Shown here one piece after another: positions 49,090-58,086 of a stretch of DNA of 64,000 nt. Position 1 is the first letter of the stretch; the number at the start of each line of letters is the position of its first letter. The notes beneath the pieces are model-generated. The model worked only from the letters and a program-made list of their open reading frames with translations, searched no databases and was not told the DNA's origin. Source of the stretch: Variovorax sp. PBS-H4 (GTDB lineage: Bacteria; Pseudomonadota; Gammaproteobacteria; Burkholderiales; Burkholderiaceae_C); NCBI RefSeq assembly GCF_901827205.1, contig NZ_LR594675.1:124001-188000 (forward strand), read 5' to 3'. A program made the translations under genes and the position numbers.

Positions 49090-50448
49090 CTATTCCTGAG
49101 GCGCCCACACCGCGCTAACAATTTTGAGTTCTCCGTTGCGCTCTTGCGCTGCCAGGACAAGTCGATCTCTCGGATAGTGCGGAAAGCGCGCGACCGCAAT
49201 GTACTTATCCTTGCTGTTTGAAGGTTGGACCGAGAAAACGTACGAACGAAAGTCCTTGCGAATCAATTCCCCGAGCCCCGGACCACGTCGCGAAGCGGTG
49301 CGCATGTATTCAACGACGGCTTGGGAAGCCGCGCCGCATGAGAGCTTCTCATCGGCATTCCGCAGCGCGATGGCCGCCTCGCACAAATTCAAGGGCGTCT
49401 GGCCGCCGCGCCCGTCGTAGAACGCCTCTCCGACAATCGCCGAAAAGCTGGCGGCAAGCAGCGGTTCGCAGGAACCTGCCACGTGCAGTGACTTGGCCAG
49501 CGCAACGGCTGCCAACTCCAGATCCATCATTTCCCTGACGCCTCTATCATCGCGCCCGACCATCTTGTCGAGGAAGCGCTTGAAGAACGCGCTGACCAGC
49601 GTGGACGCCAATGATGGGGTGCTGTCGAAAGCCAAAACGGTGCTCTGCCACCGATTGAAGATGGCCGTTAAGTCGACGTACGACTGACAGCTCTTGCTGG
49701 ATGGATCTGCGCAGGTCGGAAGGCTTGATCCCTGCAGGAAGCTTGTGTCCCGAATTTTTTGTTCAAGGAACCAAGTCGTCTTGTCATTAATCGACCTCGC
49801 GCGAGCGAACGACATCACAGCAGGTGTCAGATCTTCCCATCGAGCGCCCTTCCTGGTGCTGGCCCTCGTCAGCGCTTCGAAGGTGCTTTGTGCCATCGGA
49901 AGTAAGTCGCGGTCGGCCCATTTGTACGTCAGATCCGCCAGATGACAAGTCCAACCGCCGCGAGAGACTGCATGGCCCCAGCCCAACTGATCCGAACAGG
50001 GCTCCGGCGTATCGGGTATGCCTTGATGCGACCAACTGTCCTGCAGGGCGTGAAGATAGGCTCCCAGATCTTGGAACTGGCTGCGTTGAATTGGGCGGGC
50101 ATGAGGCGTTCGAATGCCTCCGTCCCACACTTTACCGGGGACAACATGCCTGTCTGCAGGGGGTGCCGGCGGGGACACTTCGGCTGGAAAATGATTCCTG
50201 CGGACGCCAGCCGCACCGGTGTCGCTGCTTGCGACGCATGAAGAGAGCATGGTCTGCACAACAGGGTTGGTGAACGGGCTCTCATCGACCGACTCGTCGC
50301 CCTTGGCAATCCAGCCTGCCTCTTCAGGGGTGAAGCCCGCCTTGAGCGCCAGCCATTGGGTCAACCCGTAGTGGACGTCCGACTCCCAGCTCCACGCTGG
50401 AAGGACGGCACAGTACAGTAGTGTTGCCACGATGCATTTGTTGAACAC
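49090..50448 (-). CDS. Secreted zinc-dependent phospholipase C-like protein
   Basis: A 452-residue product. AGGAGG before a GTG at 50448 fixes the start; the leader is MFNKCIVATLLYCAVLPAWS. The mature N-terminus WESDVHYGLTQWLALKAG and the later AYLHALQDSWSHQG (HxxxDxxxH) match the zinc-site layout of phospholipase C/P1-nuclease-like proteins. Five or more Cys pairs may form disulfides. Its base composition is visibly less GC-rich than its neighbours, which suggests recent transfer. It lies between a pseudogene and small unrelated genes. Confidence 0.6.
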   Translation of the reverse strand: MFNKCIVATLLYCAVLPAWSWESDVHYGLTQWLALKAGFTPEEAGWIAKGDESVDESPFTNPVVQTMLSSCVASSDTGAAGVRRNHFPAEVSPPAPPADRHVVPGKVWDGGIRTPHARPIQRSQFQDLGAYLHALQDSWSHQGIPDTPEPCSDQLGWGHAVSRGGWTCHLADLTYKWADRDLLPMAQSTFEALTRASTRKGARWEDLTPAVMSFARARSINDKTTWFLEQKIRDTSFLQGSSLPTCADPSSKSCQSYVDLTAIFNRWQSTVLAFDSTPSLASTLVSAFFKRFLDKMVGRDDRGVREMMDLELAAVALAKSLHVAGSCEPLLAASFSAIVGEAFYDGRGGQTPLNLCEAAIALRNADEKLSCGAASQAVVEYMRTASRRGPGLGELIRKDFRSYVFSVQPSNSKDKYIAVARFPHYPRDRLVLAAQERNGELKIVSAVWAPQE

Positions 50449-50586
50449 GGGGTTCCTCCTCGCTGGCAATGAACCGAATCGGTATCCCTCGAACCTGCAT
50501 GGTTGCACGACTCCCATGTGGCGTCCAGCCTTGCCTTGTGGGCAGAGCGACTTGGGAACTTTTCGACCCTGGGGCATCCTCCAGGG

Positions 50587-50946
50587 ATGCCACTCCAATA
50601 CCTGCTCTTCGAGATGACCGACGAGGACACCGGCGCGTGCAGCTTCGACGCGATGGCCTCCGTCCTTGCCGATCGCTTGCCGGCCTTGATCCATGAGGTC
50701 GAAACCGTGCTCGGCTGGGCCTGTCGCGACTTCGGACCCCCGGCGTCGGTCGAAGAAAACAGCGAGTGGGACTTCGAGTTGCAGGCAGTGGCCGAGCCGG
50801 ATGCCCCGCTTGAAATCGCCTACGACCGCGAGCGCGCCACAGTGTCCATGCCGCGCGCGTCCGGGCGGGTGACCCTTGCGCTTACCCTGACCGGCTCCCG
50901 CGCCTTTGCCGCGGCTTTCACGGACGCTTTCCCTGATCCGGATTGA
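50587..50946 (+). CDS. Hypothetical acidic protein
   Basis: A 119-residue product beginning PLQYLLFEMTDEDTGACSF. It is strongly acidic and alpha/beta in pattern: helices around MASVLADRLPALIHEVETVLGW and strands RATVSMPRASGRVTLALTLTG. No signal, no recognisable catalytic motif. A longer upstream frame exists, but the ATG at 50587 matches where protein-like composition begins. It stands just before the RIO kinase gene (51 nt). Confidence 0.6.
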   Translation: MPLQYLLFEMTDEDTGACSFDAMASVLADRLPALIHEVETVLGWACRDFGPPASVEENSEWDFELQAVAEPDAPLEIAYDRERATVSMPRASGRVTLALTLTGSRAFAAAFTDAFPDPD

Positions 50947-50997
50947 CCGGACCCTCTCCAAACCGCCCGGCCCACCGGCAGGCAGGCAGAATGGGCC

Positions 50998-51843
50998 ATG
51001 AAAGCACCCCCTCGACTACAGACGCTGATCGACGAAGGATTGATCGACAGCGTGGTCCGCCAGCTCATGAGCGGCAAGGAAGCGATGGTCTACGTCGTGC
51101 GCTGCGGGGACCAGACGCGCTGCGCCAAGATCTACAAGGAAGCGACCCAGCGCAGTTTCCGCCAGGCCGTCGACTACACCGAAAACCGCAAGGTCAAGAA
51201 CACGCGCCTTCAGCGAGCGATGGCCAAGGGCACCAGGTTCGGCCGGCAGGCCACCGAAGCCGCCTGGCAGAGCGCCGAGGTCGATGCGCTCTACAGGCTC
51301 GCAGCGGCGGGCGTGCGCGTGCCGGAGCCCTACAACTTTGCCGACGGCGTGTTGCTGATGGAACTGGTCACCGACGAGCACGGCGATGCCGCACCGCGCC
51401 TCAACGACGTCGTGTTCACGCCAGAGGACGCGCGGCTGCATCACGCAACGCTGCTGGTAGAAGTCATCCGCATGCTGTGTGCGGGCGTCGTGCACGGCGA
51501 TCTTTCGGAGTTCAACGTGCTGCTCGCCGCCGACGGCCCCGTCATCATCGACTTGCCGCAGGCGGTCGATGCCGCGGGCAACAACCATGCGCGGCGCATG
51601 CTGATGCGCGACGTGGGGAACCTTGCCGGCTTTTTCGGGCAGTTCGCGCCCGAGCTGCGCTCCACCCGGTACGGCGAGGAAATATGGAACCTCTACGAGC
51701 GTGGCGAACTTCACACGGGCTCGACGCTCACGGGCAGCTTCGCACGCCCGAGCGGGCCGGTCGACCTGGGCGGGGTGCTGCGCGAGGTGGACGATGCGCG
51801 CGCCGAAGAGGCGGCACGGCGTATCCGCATGGCGGTGCGCTGA
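50998..51843 (+). CDS. RIO1-type serine/threonine protein kinase
   Basis: A 281-residue atypical kinase. SGKEAMVYVVRCGDQTRCAKIYK holds the nucleotide loop and catalytic Lys, VVHGDLSEFNVLL the catalytic loop (HGDLSxxN), and VIIDLPQAVD the metal-binding Asp. In eukaryotes and archaea RIO kinases mature the small ribosomal subunit; in bacteria the targets are poorly known. The protein is full length for this family. Confidence 0.88.
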   Translation: MKAPPRLQTLIDEGLIDSVVRQLMSGKEAMVYVVRCGDQTRCAKIYKEATQRSFRQAVDYTENRKVKNTRLQRAMAKGTRFGRQATEAAWQSAEVDALYRLAAAGVRVPEPYNFADGVLLMELVTDEHGDAAPRLNDVVFTPEDARLHHATLLVEVIRMLCAGVVHGDLSEFNVLLAADGPVIIDLPQAVDAAGNNHARRMLMRDVGNLAGFFGQFAPELRSTRYGEEIWNLYERGELHTGSTLTGSFARPSGPVDLGGVLREVDDARAEEAARRIRMAVR

Positions 51844-51928
51844 TGCTCGCTGACGCTGCCGCGAGCATCAGCCCTACTCGGGCCTGCCGAGCCTTGCGAA
51901 CAATACAAGGCTCCAACAAGGAGACCTC

Positions 51929-52105
51929 ATGCTGAAGTGGGCCATCATCTTCGCCATCGTTTCGGTCGTCGCCGGTGTCTTCGGATTTACCGGAGTCAGC
52001 GCTGGTGCGGCAAAGATCGCGAAGATCCTGTTCGTCATCTTCCTGATCGTGGCCATCGTGTTCGTGGCGTTGGCGGTCTTTGGTATCGGCGCCATCGCGA
52101 CGTAA
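51929..52105 (+). CDS. DUF1328 small membrane protein (YtjA-like)
   Basis: A 58-residue inner-membrane peptide with two hydrophobic helices: KWAIIFAIVSVVAGVFGFTG and ILFVIFLIVAIVFVALAVFG, linked by SAGAAKIAK. This matches the widespread DUF1328 family. AAGGAG lies six bases before the ATG. It is a stress-associated small protein in many Proteobacteria, but its role is not established. Confidence 0.9.
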   Translation: MLKWAIIFAIVSVVAGVFGFTGVSAGAAKIAKILFVIFLIVAIVFVALAVFGIGAIAT

Positions 52106-52185
52106 GCTGCCTGGCTCGCCGCACGGACCCGCGGACGAAGCGGGAAGCGCGAGGCCGCTCCTCGACATTTCAGTTCGAACGGACG

Positions 52186-52211
52186 AAAAAAAACCGGCTC
52201 AGGAGAGCCGG
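52186..52211 (-). terminator. Rho-independent terminator of the RRM protein gene
   Basis: On the minus strand a perfect 7-bp stem (CCGGCTC/GAGCCGG) with a 4-nt loop is followed by eight T. It starts 23 nt after the RRM gene stop. This is the clearest intrinsic terminator in the window. Confidence 0.92.
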
Positions 52212-52233
52212 TCTTCAGAGGTCGTTGCCGGGC

Positions 52234-52584
52234 TCAGTAACGACCACCGCCGTAGCCGCCATTGCCATAGCCGACGTCCGTGCGTCTGGCCGCCGTGTAA
52301 CCAGCCGCGCTGTAGCCACCCGAGCCGCTGCCCTCTTCGCGAGGGCGGGCCAGGTTCACGACGATCGAGCGTCCATCGACGGACATGCCGTTCAGGCCGT
52401 TGATGGCGGCCTGGGCGACATCCGCAGACGCCATTTCCACGAACCCGAAGCCCTTGGAGCGGCCGGTTTCACGGTCCATCATGACCTTGGCCGAAGAGAC
52501 GCTGCCAAACTCGGCAAAGTTGCTTTTCAAGCTGGCATCGGTCACGGAATAGGGCAGGTTGCCCACGTAGAGTTTGGTGCTCAT
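52234..52584 (-). CDS. RNA-recognition-motif protein (glycine-rich, cold-shock type)
   Basis: A 116-residue RRM protein. RNP2 is KLYVGNLPY and RNP1 is KGFGFVEM, the aromatic residues that stack on RNA. The C-terminus after REEGSGSGG is Gly/Tyr-rich (YGNGGYGGGRY). Such proteins in cyanobacteria and betaproteobacteria are often cold-induced RNA chaperones. The long leader to the next gene upstream and the strong terminator fit a highly expressed single-gene transcript. Confidence 0.9.
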   Translation of the reverse strand: MSTKLYVGNLPYSVTDASLKSNFAEFGSVSSAKVMMDRETGRSKGFGFVEMASADVAQAAINGLNGMSVDGRSIVVNLARPREEGSGSGGYSAAGYTAARRTDVGYGNGGYGGGRY

Positions 52585-52702
52585 GGAAAGAGCCTTTCTG
52601 AATGAAGGTGCGCAACGGATGTCGTGCCGTCGGAACACGGCTGTGCGGATCGGGAGTCCGCAGCAACTGGCAAGGGTGAATGGGCTCTGCGGGCGCAGAT
52701 CA

Positions 52703-52912
52703 TCAGCACGTGGGGGGATGCTGCATGCACGTTTGCAGCCAGCCTTGGGTGACTGCAAAAAGCCGGGCGGCTTCGCGCGAGGTAAATGCTTTATCGAAAC
52801 GGAATACCCGGCAGTAGCTGCCGTTACCCTTGGAGCGATGGACCGAGAAGGAGGCGCGAAAGCGGCCGCAGTCGGTCTGATGTGTCGTGGGCGAAACGAC
52901 GTACTTGCCCAT
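52703..52912 (-). CDS. Small hypothetical protein
   Basis: A 69-residue basic product starting GKYVVSPTTHQTDCGRFRAS. The strand-strand-helix pattern (FSVHRSKGNGSYCRVFRFDKAF, then SREAARLFAVTQGWLQ) resembles a class of about 70-residue Burkholderiales proteins of unknown function. No clear Shine-Dalgarno. It lies 118 nt upstream of the RRM gene on the same strand. Confidence 0.55.
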   Translation of the reverse strand: MGKYVVSPTTHQTDCGRFRASFSVHRSKGNGSYCRVFRFDKAFTSREAARLFAVTQGWLQTCMQHPPTC

Positions 52913-53264
52913 GGAAATGGCGATATTGGAAATTTAGTTCATTCAGGATCGCAGGCTTGAATCAACCTGCTGAGCCATCTAGGAGCTTGCCTGGCTGCAG
53001 CTCTACAGCACAAACAAGGCGACAAAGGTCGCAAGGCGCGGGCCCATGGGGCAGATTGCACCTTTGAGCAGCGTTGAGGTGACTGACGAAATGGCACAGC
53101 ACCGCAACAAGTTATATTGTATCACCGACCTCTTTCGGGAGCCGTCTCACGCCGCCGAATCAACGGGCGCAGTGAACTCGGCCCCGAAGTTTTCGTTGGC
53201 GGGGCGTCGGCGGAGCCGAAGGCGTGTGCGCAGCTTTGAGTGAGGAAGGTTCGACGAACAAGCT
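52913..53264. other. Intergenic region without a convincing gene
   Basis: 352 bases of lower GC than the surroundings, containing an AT-rich patch (TTATATTGTATC near 53111-53122) that could be part of a promoter for the downstream kinase gene, although no good -35 accompanies it. Short open frames here have unlikely composition. No tRNA, repeat or terminator was recognised. Confidence 0.5.
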
Positions 53265-54287
53265 ATGCCCCATCACCAGCCACACGACCCATATCTCGTA
53301 CCCACCCACACGACCGCGGCCACGTCCTCCATCTCACACTGGGTAAAGGAGCACCATGGCATTCCGGTGCACCAGTGCCACCTGATTCGCCGCGGCCTGA
53401 ACGACAACTACGCGCTGCGTTCGGCCGACGGAACCCGCTACGTCGCGCGTCTGTACTCGATTCGGCCGCGCGGCGGCTTCAACATCCATTTTGAAGTCTC
53501 GCTGCTGTCGCACTTGGAAGCCAAAGGTGTGGGCGTTGCCGCGCCAGTGCCGGCGACGGATGGGCGCGCCTACATCCCACTGCAGTTCCCCGAAGGGGCG
53601 CGTGCCCTGGTCCTGTTCGGGTATGCCGAAGGCGCGGTTCCCGATACCCTTGAAGAGCTCGAACTCACTGGCCGCACGCTGGCCCGCATCCACGAGGCGG
53701 CACGCGACTACGCCGGCCCGCCAAGTCGATACACGCTGGACGGCCACCACTTGGCCGGCCGGACTTTGGGTTACCTCCAGGCGTACCCGGAGCTGAGCGC
53801 GGAGTTGCTGGAAACGTACCGCCGCCTGGTACAGGGCCTCCTTGAAGAACTGGCCGCGGCCGAGGCCGGGCTGACGCGCGTCGTCTGCCACGGCGACACG
53901 CACGGCTTCAACAACCATGTGAACACGGACGCGACCGGCACCAGGAAGACCGTGTTCTTCGACTTCGACGATGCAGGCCCGGGCTTCCTGGCGTACGACC
54001 TGAGCGTGCTGCCCTGGTCGCATCTGTTCCGCAAGAGCCTCAAGGAACCTGACGATGTGCTGCGCGAGCGGTGGACGCACTACCTTCGCGGGTACCGCGC
54101 CGTCGGCCAGGTGAGCGATAGTGACATGGCAGCATTGCCGCTGTTCCTGCAGCTTCGGCATCTGTGGAACCTTGGCGAGGCAGCCGGGCGGCTGCATCAC
54201 TGGGGGACGAATTCAGTGCCTGTGGATTGGCTGCAAAAACAGGTGGAGGTGTTTGCGGCGTGGAAAGGACTGGACCTGCGCGCGTGA
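53265..54287 (+). CDS. Aminoglycoside-phosphotransferase-fold kinase (SrkA/homoserine-kinase-like)
   Basis: A 340-residue APH-fold kinase. The catalytic loop is VVCHGDTHGFNNHV (HGDxxxxN) and the metal-binding loop VFFDFDDAGPGF. N-terminal RRGLNDNYALRSADGTRYVARLY supplies the ATP-site Lys/Arg region. The overall layout resembles SrkA (RdoA) and ThrB2-type kinases more than antibiotic-resistance enzymes, so a metabolite or protein substrate is likelier. AGGAAGG is upstream but rather far (11-17 nt). Confidence 0.82.
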   Translation: MPHHQPHDPYLVPTHTTAATSSISHWVKEHHGIPVHQCHLIRRGLNDNYALRSADGTRYVARLYSIRPRGGFNIHFEVSLLSHLEAKGVGVAAPVPATDGRAYIPLQFPEGARALVLFGYAEGAVPDTLEELELTGRTLARIHEAARDYAGPPSRYTLDGHHLAGRTLGYLQAYPELSAELLETYRRLVQGLLEELAAAEAGLTRVVCHGDTHGFNNHVNTDATGTRKTVFFDFDDAGPGFLAYDLSVLPWSHLFRKSLKEPDDVLRERWTHYLRGYRAVGQVSDSDMAALPLFLQLRHLWNLGEAAGRLHHWGTNSVPVDWLQKQVEVFAAWKGLDLRA

Positions 54288-54378
54288 CTGTGTCGCGTTG
54301 GCTCGGCCGCACTCTGCCAGACATCCCGTCCCTTAAGCTTCGCAGTGCGCACGGGCCCTTCCATCTTTTGACCCACCC

Positions 54379-54849
54379 ATGACAGAACAGACCACATTTA
54401 TTCAGGAAGCCACCTGCTGGAGCGACGAGCGCTGGACGGCGCGCGTGATCAAGAACGAAGACGATGACGGTTGGGCTGTCTCGATGACGCGCCAAGGCGA
54501 TTCCGAGCCGGCGCTGGTTGGGCCCTGGACCATGGGCCGCGACAAGAAGAATCCCAAGCCGCTCGATGCGCCGGCCTTCCATACGCTGGTCAAGACGGCC
54601 GCCGAGGTGCTGCGACGGCACGAGCAGCAGCTGCATGCCCAACTCAACAAGAGCGTCAGCGTCGGCACCGGATCGAAGCGCATCCGCGTCTCGCTGCAGA
54701 TCGTGCCGGACGAGGACAACCCGCATGCCCTGCTGCGCGCGCACGACGAGCTCGGTGCTCAACTGGGCGAGGTGCGAGTGGCTCCAGGCCTCAAGCTCAA
54801 CGCAGACAGTGCGGCGGTTTGGATCGAGGGCGGCTTTCAGAAGCCATGA
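54379..54849 (+). CDS. Hypothetical protein
   Basis: A 156-residue soluble protein. Regular strands at the N-terminus (RWTARVIKNEDDDGWAVSM, ALVGPWTMGRDKKN) are followed by a helix (FHTLVKTAAEVLRRHEQQL) and more strands (KRIRVSLQIVPDE). No signal, no membrane segment, no catalytic motif recognised. It stands 92 nt after the kinase gene and 69 nt before the DUF1272 gene on the same strand. Confidence 0.65.
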   Translation: MTEQTTFIQEATCWSDERWTARVIKNEDDDGWAVSMTRQGDSEPALVGPWTMGRDKKNPKPLDAPAFHTLVKTAAEVLRRHEQQLHAQLNKSVSVGTGSKRIRVSLQIVPDEDNPHALLRAHDELGAQLGEVRVAPGLKLNADSAAVWIEGGFQKP

Positions 54850-54917
54850 ACTCTCGATTGCGCCTAGGAATTTCCTTTTCTGGCCCGCTCGGGACCAGGC
54901 CAACTGAGGACTTCGCC

Positions 54918-55166
54918 ATGCTCCAGATGCGCCCAGGGTGCGAATGCTGTGACCGAGATCTGCCGCCCGACTCGTCCGATGCTCGAATCTGCACCTTCGA
55001 GTGCACGTTCTGTAGCGACTGCGCCGGCGGTCGTCTTGCCGGGACATGTCCGAACTGCGGCGGGGAGCTACTGCCTCGCCCAAGGCGACCAGCCGACAAG
55101 CTCGCGAAGTACCCGCCTTCAACCACGCGCGTTTTCAAACCCGAGGGGTGTATGCCCGCGCCTTGA
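54918..55166 (+). CDS. DUF1272 cysteine-rich zinc-ribbon protein
   Basis: An 82-residue protein with eight Cys in CECCDRDLP, CTFECTFCSDCA and CPNCGG, the pattern of the DUF1272 family, which probably binds two zinc ions. GAGGA lies before the ATG at 54918, and the same frame upstream is not protein-like. Function unknown; small zinc proteins of this type may act in redox or metal handling. Confidence 0.85.
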   Translation: MLQMRPGCECCDRDLPPDSSDARICTFECTFCSDCAGGRLAGTCPNCGGELLPRPRRPADKLAKYPPSTTRVFKPEGCMPAP

Positions 55167-55415
55167 GGTTCCGGCCTCTGCGACAGGTTCCGCAGCGGCG
55201 GACGCTCGACATGGCGCGCTCGTCGGCGTACGACGCCAGTCGTGCTTCCCGCCAGTTCCGGAGCGCATACTTGAGGCATCTACACCCTGCGCGATGCGCA
55301 GCGGTCCAGGTCAACTGGAGATCGCGATGGACAGATCGGCATCGCCGCAGCATTTTCCCCCGAGCATGCAGAGCCACCGTGTGCGGATTCGCCCGCTACT
55401 GAAAGAGTCGACCGG

Positions 55416-56009
55416 ATGTCTTCCTTGCCTCCCGCCGTCCTGGCGCTGATCCTCACCAGCGTCATTGCATTCCTTGCTCAGGGCCTGTCGGAGGGGCTCA
55501 CCGCCACACTGGCGCTGTGGCCGATAGGCTCGGGTGCCTTCTCGCCGTGGCAGGTGGTGACCTACGCCTTTCTGCACGGCAGCATTTCGCACCTCGCGTT
55601 CAACATGTTCGGCCTGTGGATGTTCGGCGCGGACCTGGAGCGTGTCTGGGGACCGAAGCGCCTCCTGATGCTCTATGGCGTGAGCGTGCTCGGTGCGGCA
55701 GCGGCGCAACTCGCGGTGGCCGCCATGAGCGGCAGCGCGTACCCGACCGTCGGCGCCTCAGGCGGTCTCTTCGGCATCCTGGTTGCTTTCGCGATGGTGT
55801 TCCCCACGCGCAAGATCATGCCGCTGATCCCACCGATCCCGATGCCTGCGCCGGTGTTCGTCACGCTGTACGGCGCGCTGGAACTGCTGTTCGGTGTCAC
55901 CGGCAGCTTCGCTGGCGTCGCGCACTTTGCACACTTGGGCGGGTTGGCGGGGGGCTGGCTGCTCGTGCGGTACTGGCGCGGCCAAGCACCCTTCGGACGT
56001 CGGCGATAG
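55416..56009 (+). CDS. Rhomboid-family intramembrane serine protease
   Basis: A 197-residue membrane protease with about six transmembrane helices. The catalytic Ser115 is in VGASGGLFG and the partner His173 in HFAHLGGLAGG; HGSISHLAFNMFGLWMFG is the conserved first loop and helix. Rhomboids cut transmembrane segments of other proteins. It is compact, without extra domains, and converges with the ABC operon (41 nt). Confidence 0.92.
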   Translation: MSSLPPAVLALILTSVIAFLAQGLSEGLTATLALWPIGSGAFSPWQVVTYAFLHGSISHLAFNMFGLWMFGADLERVWGPKRLLMLYGVSVLGAAAAQLAVAAMSGSAYPTVGASGGLFGILVAFAMVFPTRKIMPLIPPIPMPAPVFVTLYGALELLFGVTGSFAGVAHFAHLGGLAGGWLLVRYWRGQAPFGRRR

Positions 56010-56049
56010 GCCCGCGGGCCCATTCCTCGTCCAAAGCGCCCTGCCCGAG

Positions 56050-57162
56050 CTATCGCGCCGCCGTGCAAGCTTGAGCCTGCTTCGCAACTGCCTGCATGTC
56101 GAAGTCGTTCACGCGCTCGAAAAAGCCTTCGGTTGCGACGACGAAGGTCGCCGGTGCGATCTTGCGATCGATCAGCTTGGCGTCCAGCATAAAGTCCTGC
56201 ATGCGTCCGAAGCCCTCGGCGGTGGCTCGGCCCCAGAGTTTGCCGCCGTTCATCTCGAAGGCGGCCTTCATCGACTCCACCTGCGCGCGCAGGAGATTGT
56301 CGTCCCAGCGTGCGAGCGTCGCGTCGTCCGATCCGGTCGGCTTGCTTTCGGGGAAACGCGCCCAGTGGAGCTTGCGCACGCATTCGGGGTTGGAGACGGC
56401 GAACAGGCTGGCCTTGGCCGCCCCGCGCACGATCGCTTCGACCATGGCAGGGTCGCGCTCGATGGCACGCTGGGTGGTGGCCAGCGAGAAGTCGGGCAGG
56501 CGCTGCCAGTCGGGGCTGCGGAACAGGCGCAGCTTGGCACCGGCGTTCTCGAAGCCGGCGATGGCGGCATTCCAGAACATCAGCCCCTGCACCCGATTGG
56601 ACTTGAGCGCCTCCAGGGCCGGCGCGCCGGCACCGGTCGCGATGATGTTCACGTCCTTGTCCGGGTCGAGGCCGTTGGCCTTCAGCAGCGACCGCAGGAG
56701 CGGCAGGCCGCCGCTCGCGAGGCTCACGATGCCGATGTTCTTGCCCTTGAAGTCGCTCACCTTCTGCATGGCACCGTCCGCCTGCACGGCCAGGGCCCAG
56801 TCGATCACGCTGTTGTTCATGACCACCCGTGCCGGAATGTTGCTGGTGACGTTGGCCTGGATCGCGACGTTGGAGCTCACCTGCGCGAAGTCGACGTTGC
56901 CGGTGGCGAGCTGCTGCACCGCCTGCACGGAGCCGGGCGCGGCGATGACCTGCACGTCGTAGCCCTCGCTCCTCCAGTAGTCCAGCGCGATCGGCATCAT
57001 GAGCCACGGGTAGGTCACGTTCAGCACCGTCACGCCGCCGGCCGCGATGGTCACCTTCTTCAGTGGCTTGGCGGGCTGCGCCAGCGCCATGTCCGGCAAC
57101 ATGGCCGTGGCGGCAACGCTCAGAGCGGCGAGCACACACTTGAACTTCATCAGTTTCAGCAT
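56050..57162 (-). CDS. ABC transporter substrate-binding protein, NitT/TauT (SsuA/ThiY-like) type
   Basis: A 370-residue periplasmic receptor: leader ending in MLPDMALAQ, then VTIAAGGVTVLNVTYPWLMMPIAL and the family phrase DYWRSEGYDVQVIAA. Receptors of this type bring sulfonates, nitrate, pyrimidine precursors and organic acids. It is the last gene of the minus-strand operon after its permease (63 nt). Confidence 0.85.
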   Translation of the reverse strand: MLKLMKFKCVLAALSVAATAMLPDMALAQPAKPLKKVTIAAGGVTVLNVTYPWLMMPIALDYWRSEGYDVQVIAAPGSVQAVQQLATGNVDFAQVSSNVAIQANVTSNIPARVVMNNSVIDWALAVQADGAMQKVSDFKGKNIGIVSLASGGLPLLRSLLKANGLDPDKDVNIIATGAGAPALEALKSNRVQGLMFWNAAIAGFENAGAKLRLFRSPDWQRLPDFSLATTQRAIERDPAMVEAIVRGAAKASLFAVSNPECVRKLHWARFPESKPTGSDDATLARWDDNLLRAQVESMKAAFEMNGGKLWGRATAEGFGRMQDFMLDAKLIDRKIAPATFVVATEGFFERVNDFDMQAVAKQAQACTAAR

Positions 57163-57225
57163 CTTGGAACCTGCCTTTTCGCTTGAATGAATGGAACAAC
57201 GGAGAGAGGACGAAGGAAGACCCGA

Positions 57226-58086
57226 TCAGGCACCCGAGACGCGGCGGCGTTCATCCTCCGCCCAGAACACCACCTTGCGCTGGACGACATGCACGAGCCA
57301 ATGCAGACCCAGTCCCATCGCCGACAGCAGGATGAGGATGGCGAACATGCCTGCCGTATCCATCGAGAAGGTGCGCTGCAGGATGAGGTAGCCCAGCCCG
57401 GCCTGCGCACCGACGAACTCGCCCACGATGGCGCCGATCACCGACAGCACGATCGACACGTCGAGTCCCACGAAGATGTAAGGCAGCGCATGGGGAATGC
57501 GTGCCATGCGGAACACCTGCCAGCGCGAGGCCGTGAAGGCCTTCAGCAGTTCGAGCTGATCTTCGGGCACCGAACGCAGCCCGGCCACCGTGTTGGCGAG
57601 GACCGGAAAGAAGGCAATCGTGGCGGTGATCACGATCTTCGAAGTCATGCCGTAGCCGAACCAGATCACGAACAAGGGCGCGATCGCGACCTTGGGAATG
57701 GTCTGGAAGGCGACCACGTAGGGGTACAGCGTGCGCTCGACCAGCGGAAACTGTGCAATCACCGCGCCCAGCACCAGGCCCAGGCCGGCACCGAGAACGA
57801 AGCCCGCCAGGGTCTCGTAGAAGGTGACGCCCAGATGGTAGGTGAAGGTGTTGTTGCGGATGCCTTCCCACAGCGCCGCGGCCACGGCCGTCGGCGCCGG
57901 CAGCAGCAGCGGCGTGACGCCGAGCACCCGCACCGCCAGTTCCCAGCCGCCGACCACCACGATGAAGAGCAGCGCCGAGAGCGGCAGCTCCGGCCTGGGG
58001 CCGAGCCAGGCGAGCGCGGGGCGCCGTGCGGCCGGATCGTCGTCCAGCCCGGCGGCCATGGCAGCGGAAGCAGAAGCGGTGTTCAT
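57226..58086 (-). CDS. ABC transporter permease, NitT/TauT type
   Basis: A 286-residue permease with six hydrophobic segments and an EAA-type loop ELLKAFTASRWQVFRMARIPHALPY. The opening ATG overlaps the TGA of the ATPase gene (ATGA). Typical of SsuC/TauC-like permeases. Forms the membrane channel for the importer encoded at 56.0-58.9 kb. Confidence 0.9.
   Translation of the reverse strand: MNTASASAAMAAGLDDDPAARRPALAWLGPRPELPLSALLFIVVVGGWELAVRVLGVTPLLLPAPTAVAAALWEGIRNNTFTYHLGVTFYETLAGFVLGAGLGLVLGAVIAQFPLVERTLYPYVVAFQTIPKVAIAPLFVIWFGYGMTSKIVITATIAFFPVLANTVAGLRSVPEDQLELLKAFTASRWQVFRMARIPHALPYIFVGLDVSIVLSVIGAIVGEFVGAQAGLGYLILQRTFSMDTAGMFAILILLSAMGLGLHWLVHVVQRKVVFWAEDERRRVSGA

Noticed and set aside
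48817..49221. Open frame across the SDR remnant and its flank
   Set aside because: It runs antisense to recognisable SDR sequence and then into non-coding DNA; no ribosome site.
53046..53243. Small plus-strand open frame before the APH-fold kinase
   Set aside because: No ribosome site, composition unlike the genes around it and no recognisable motif.
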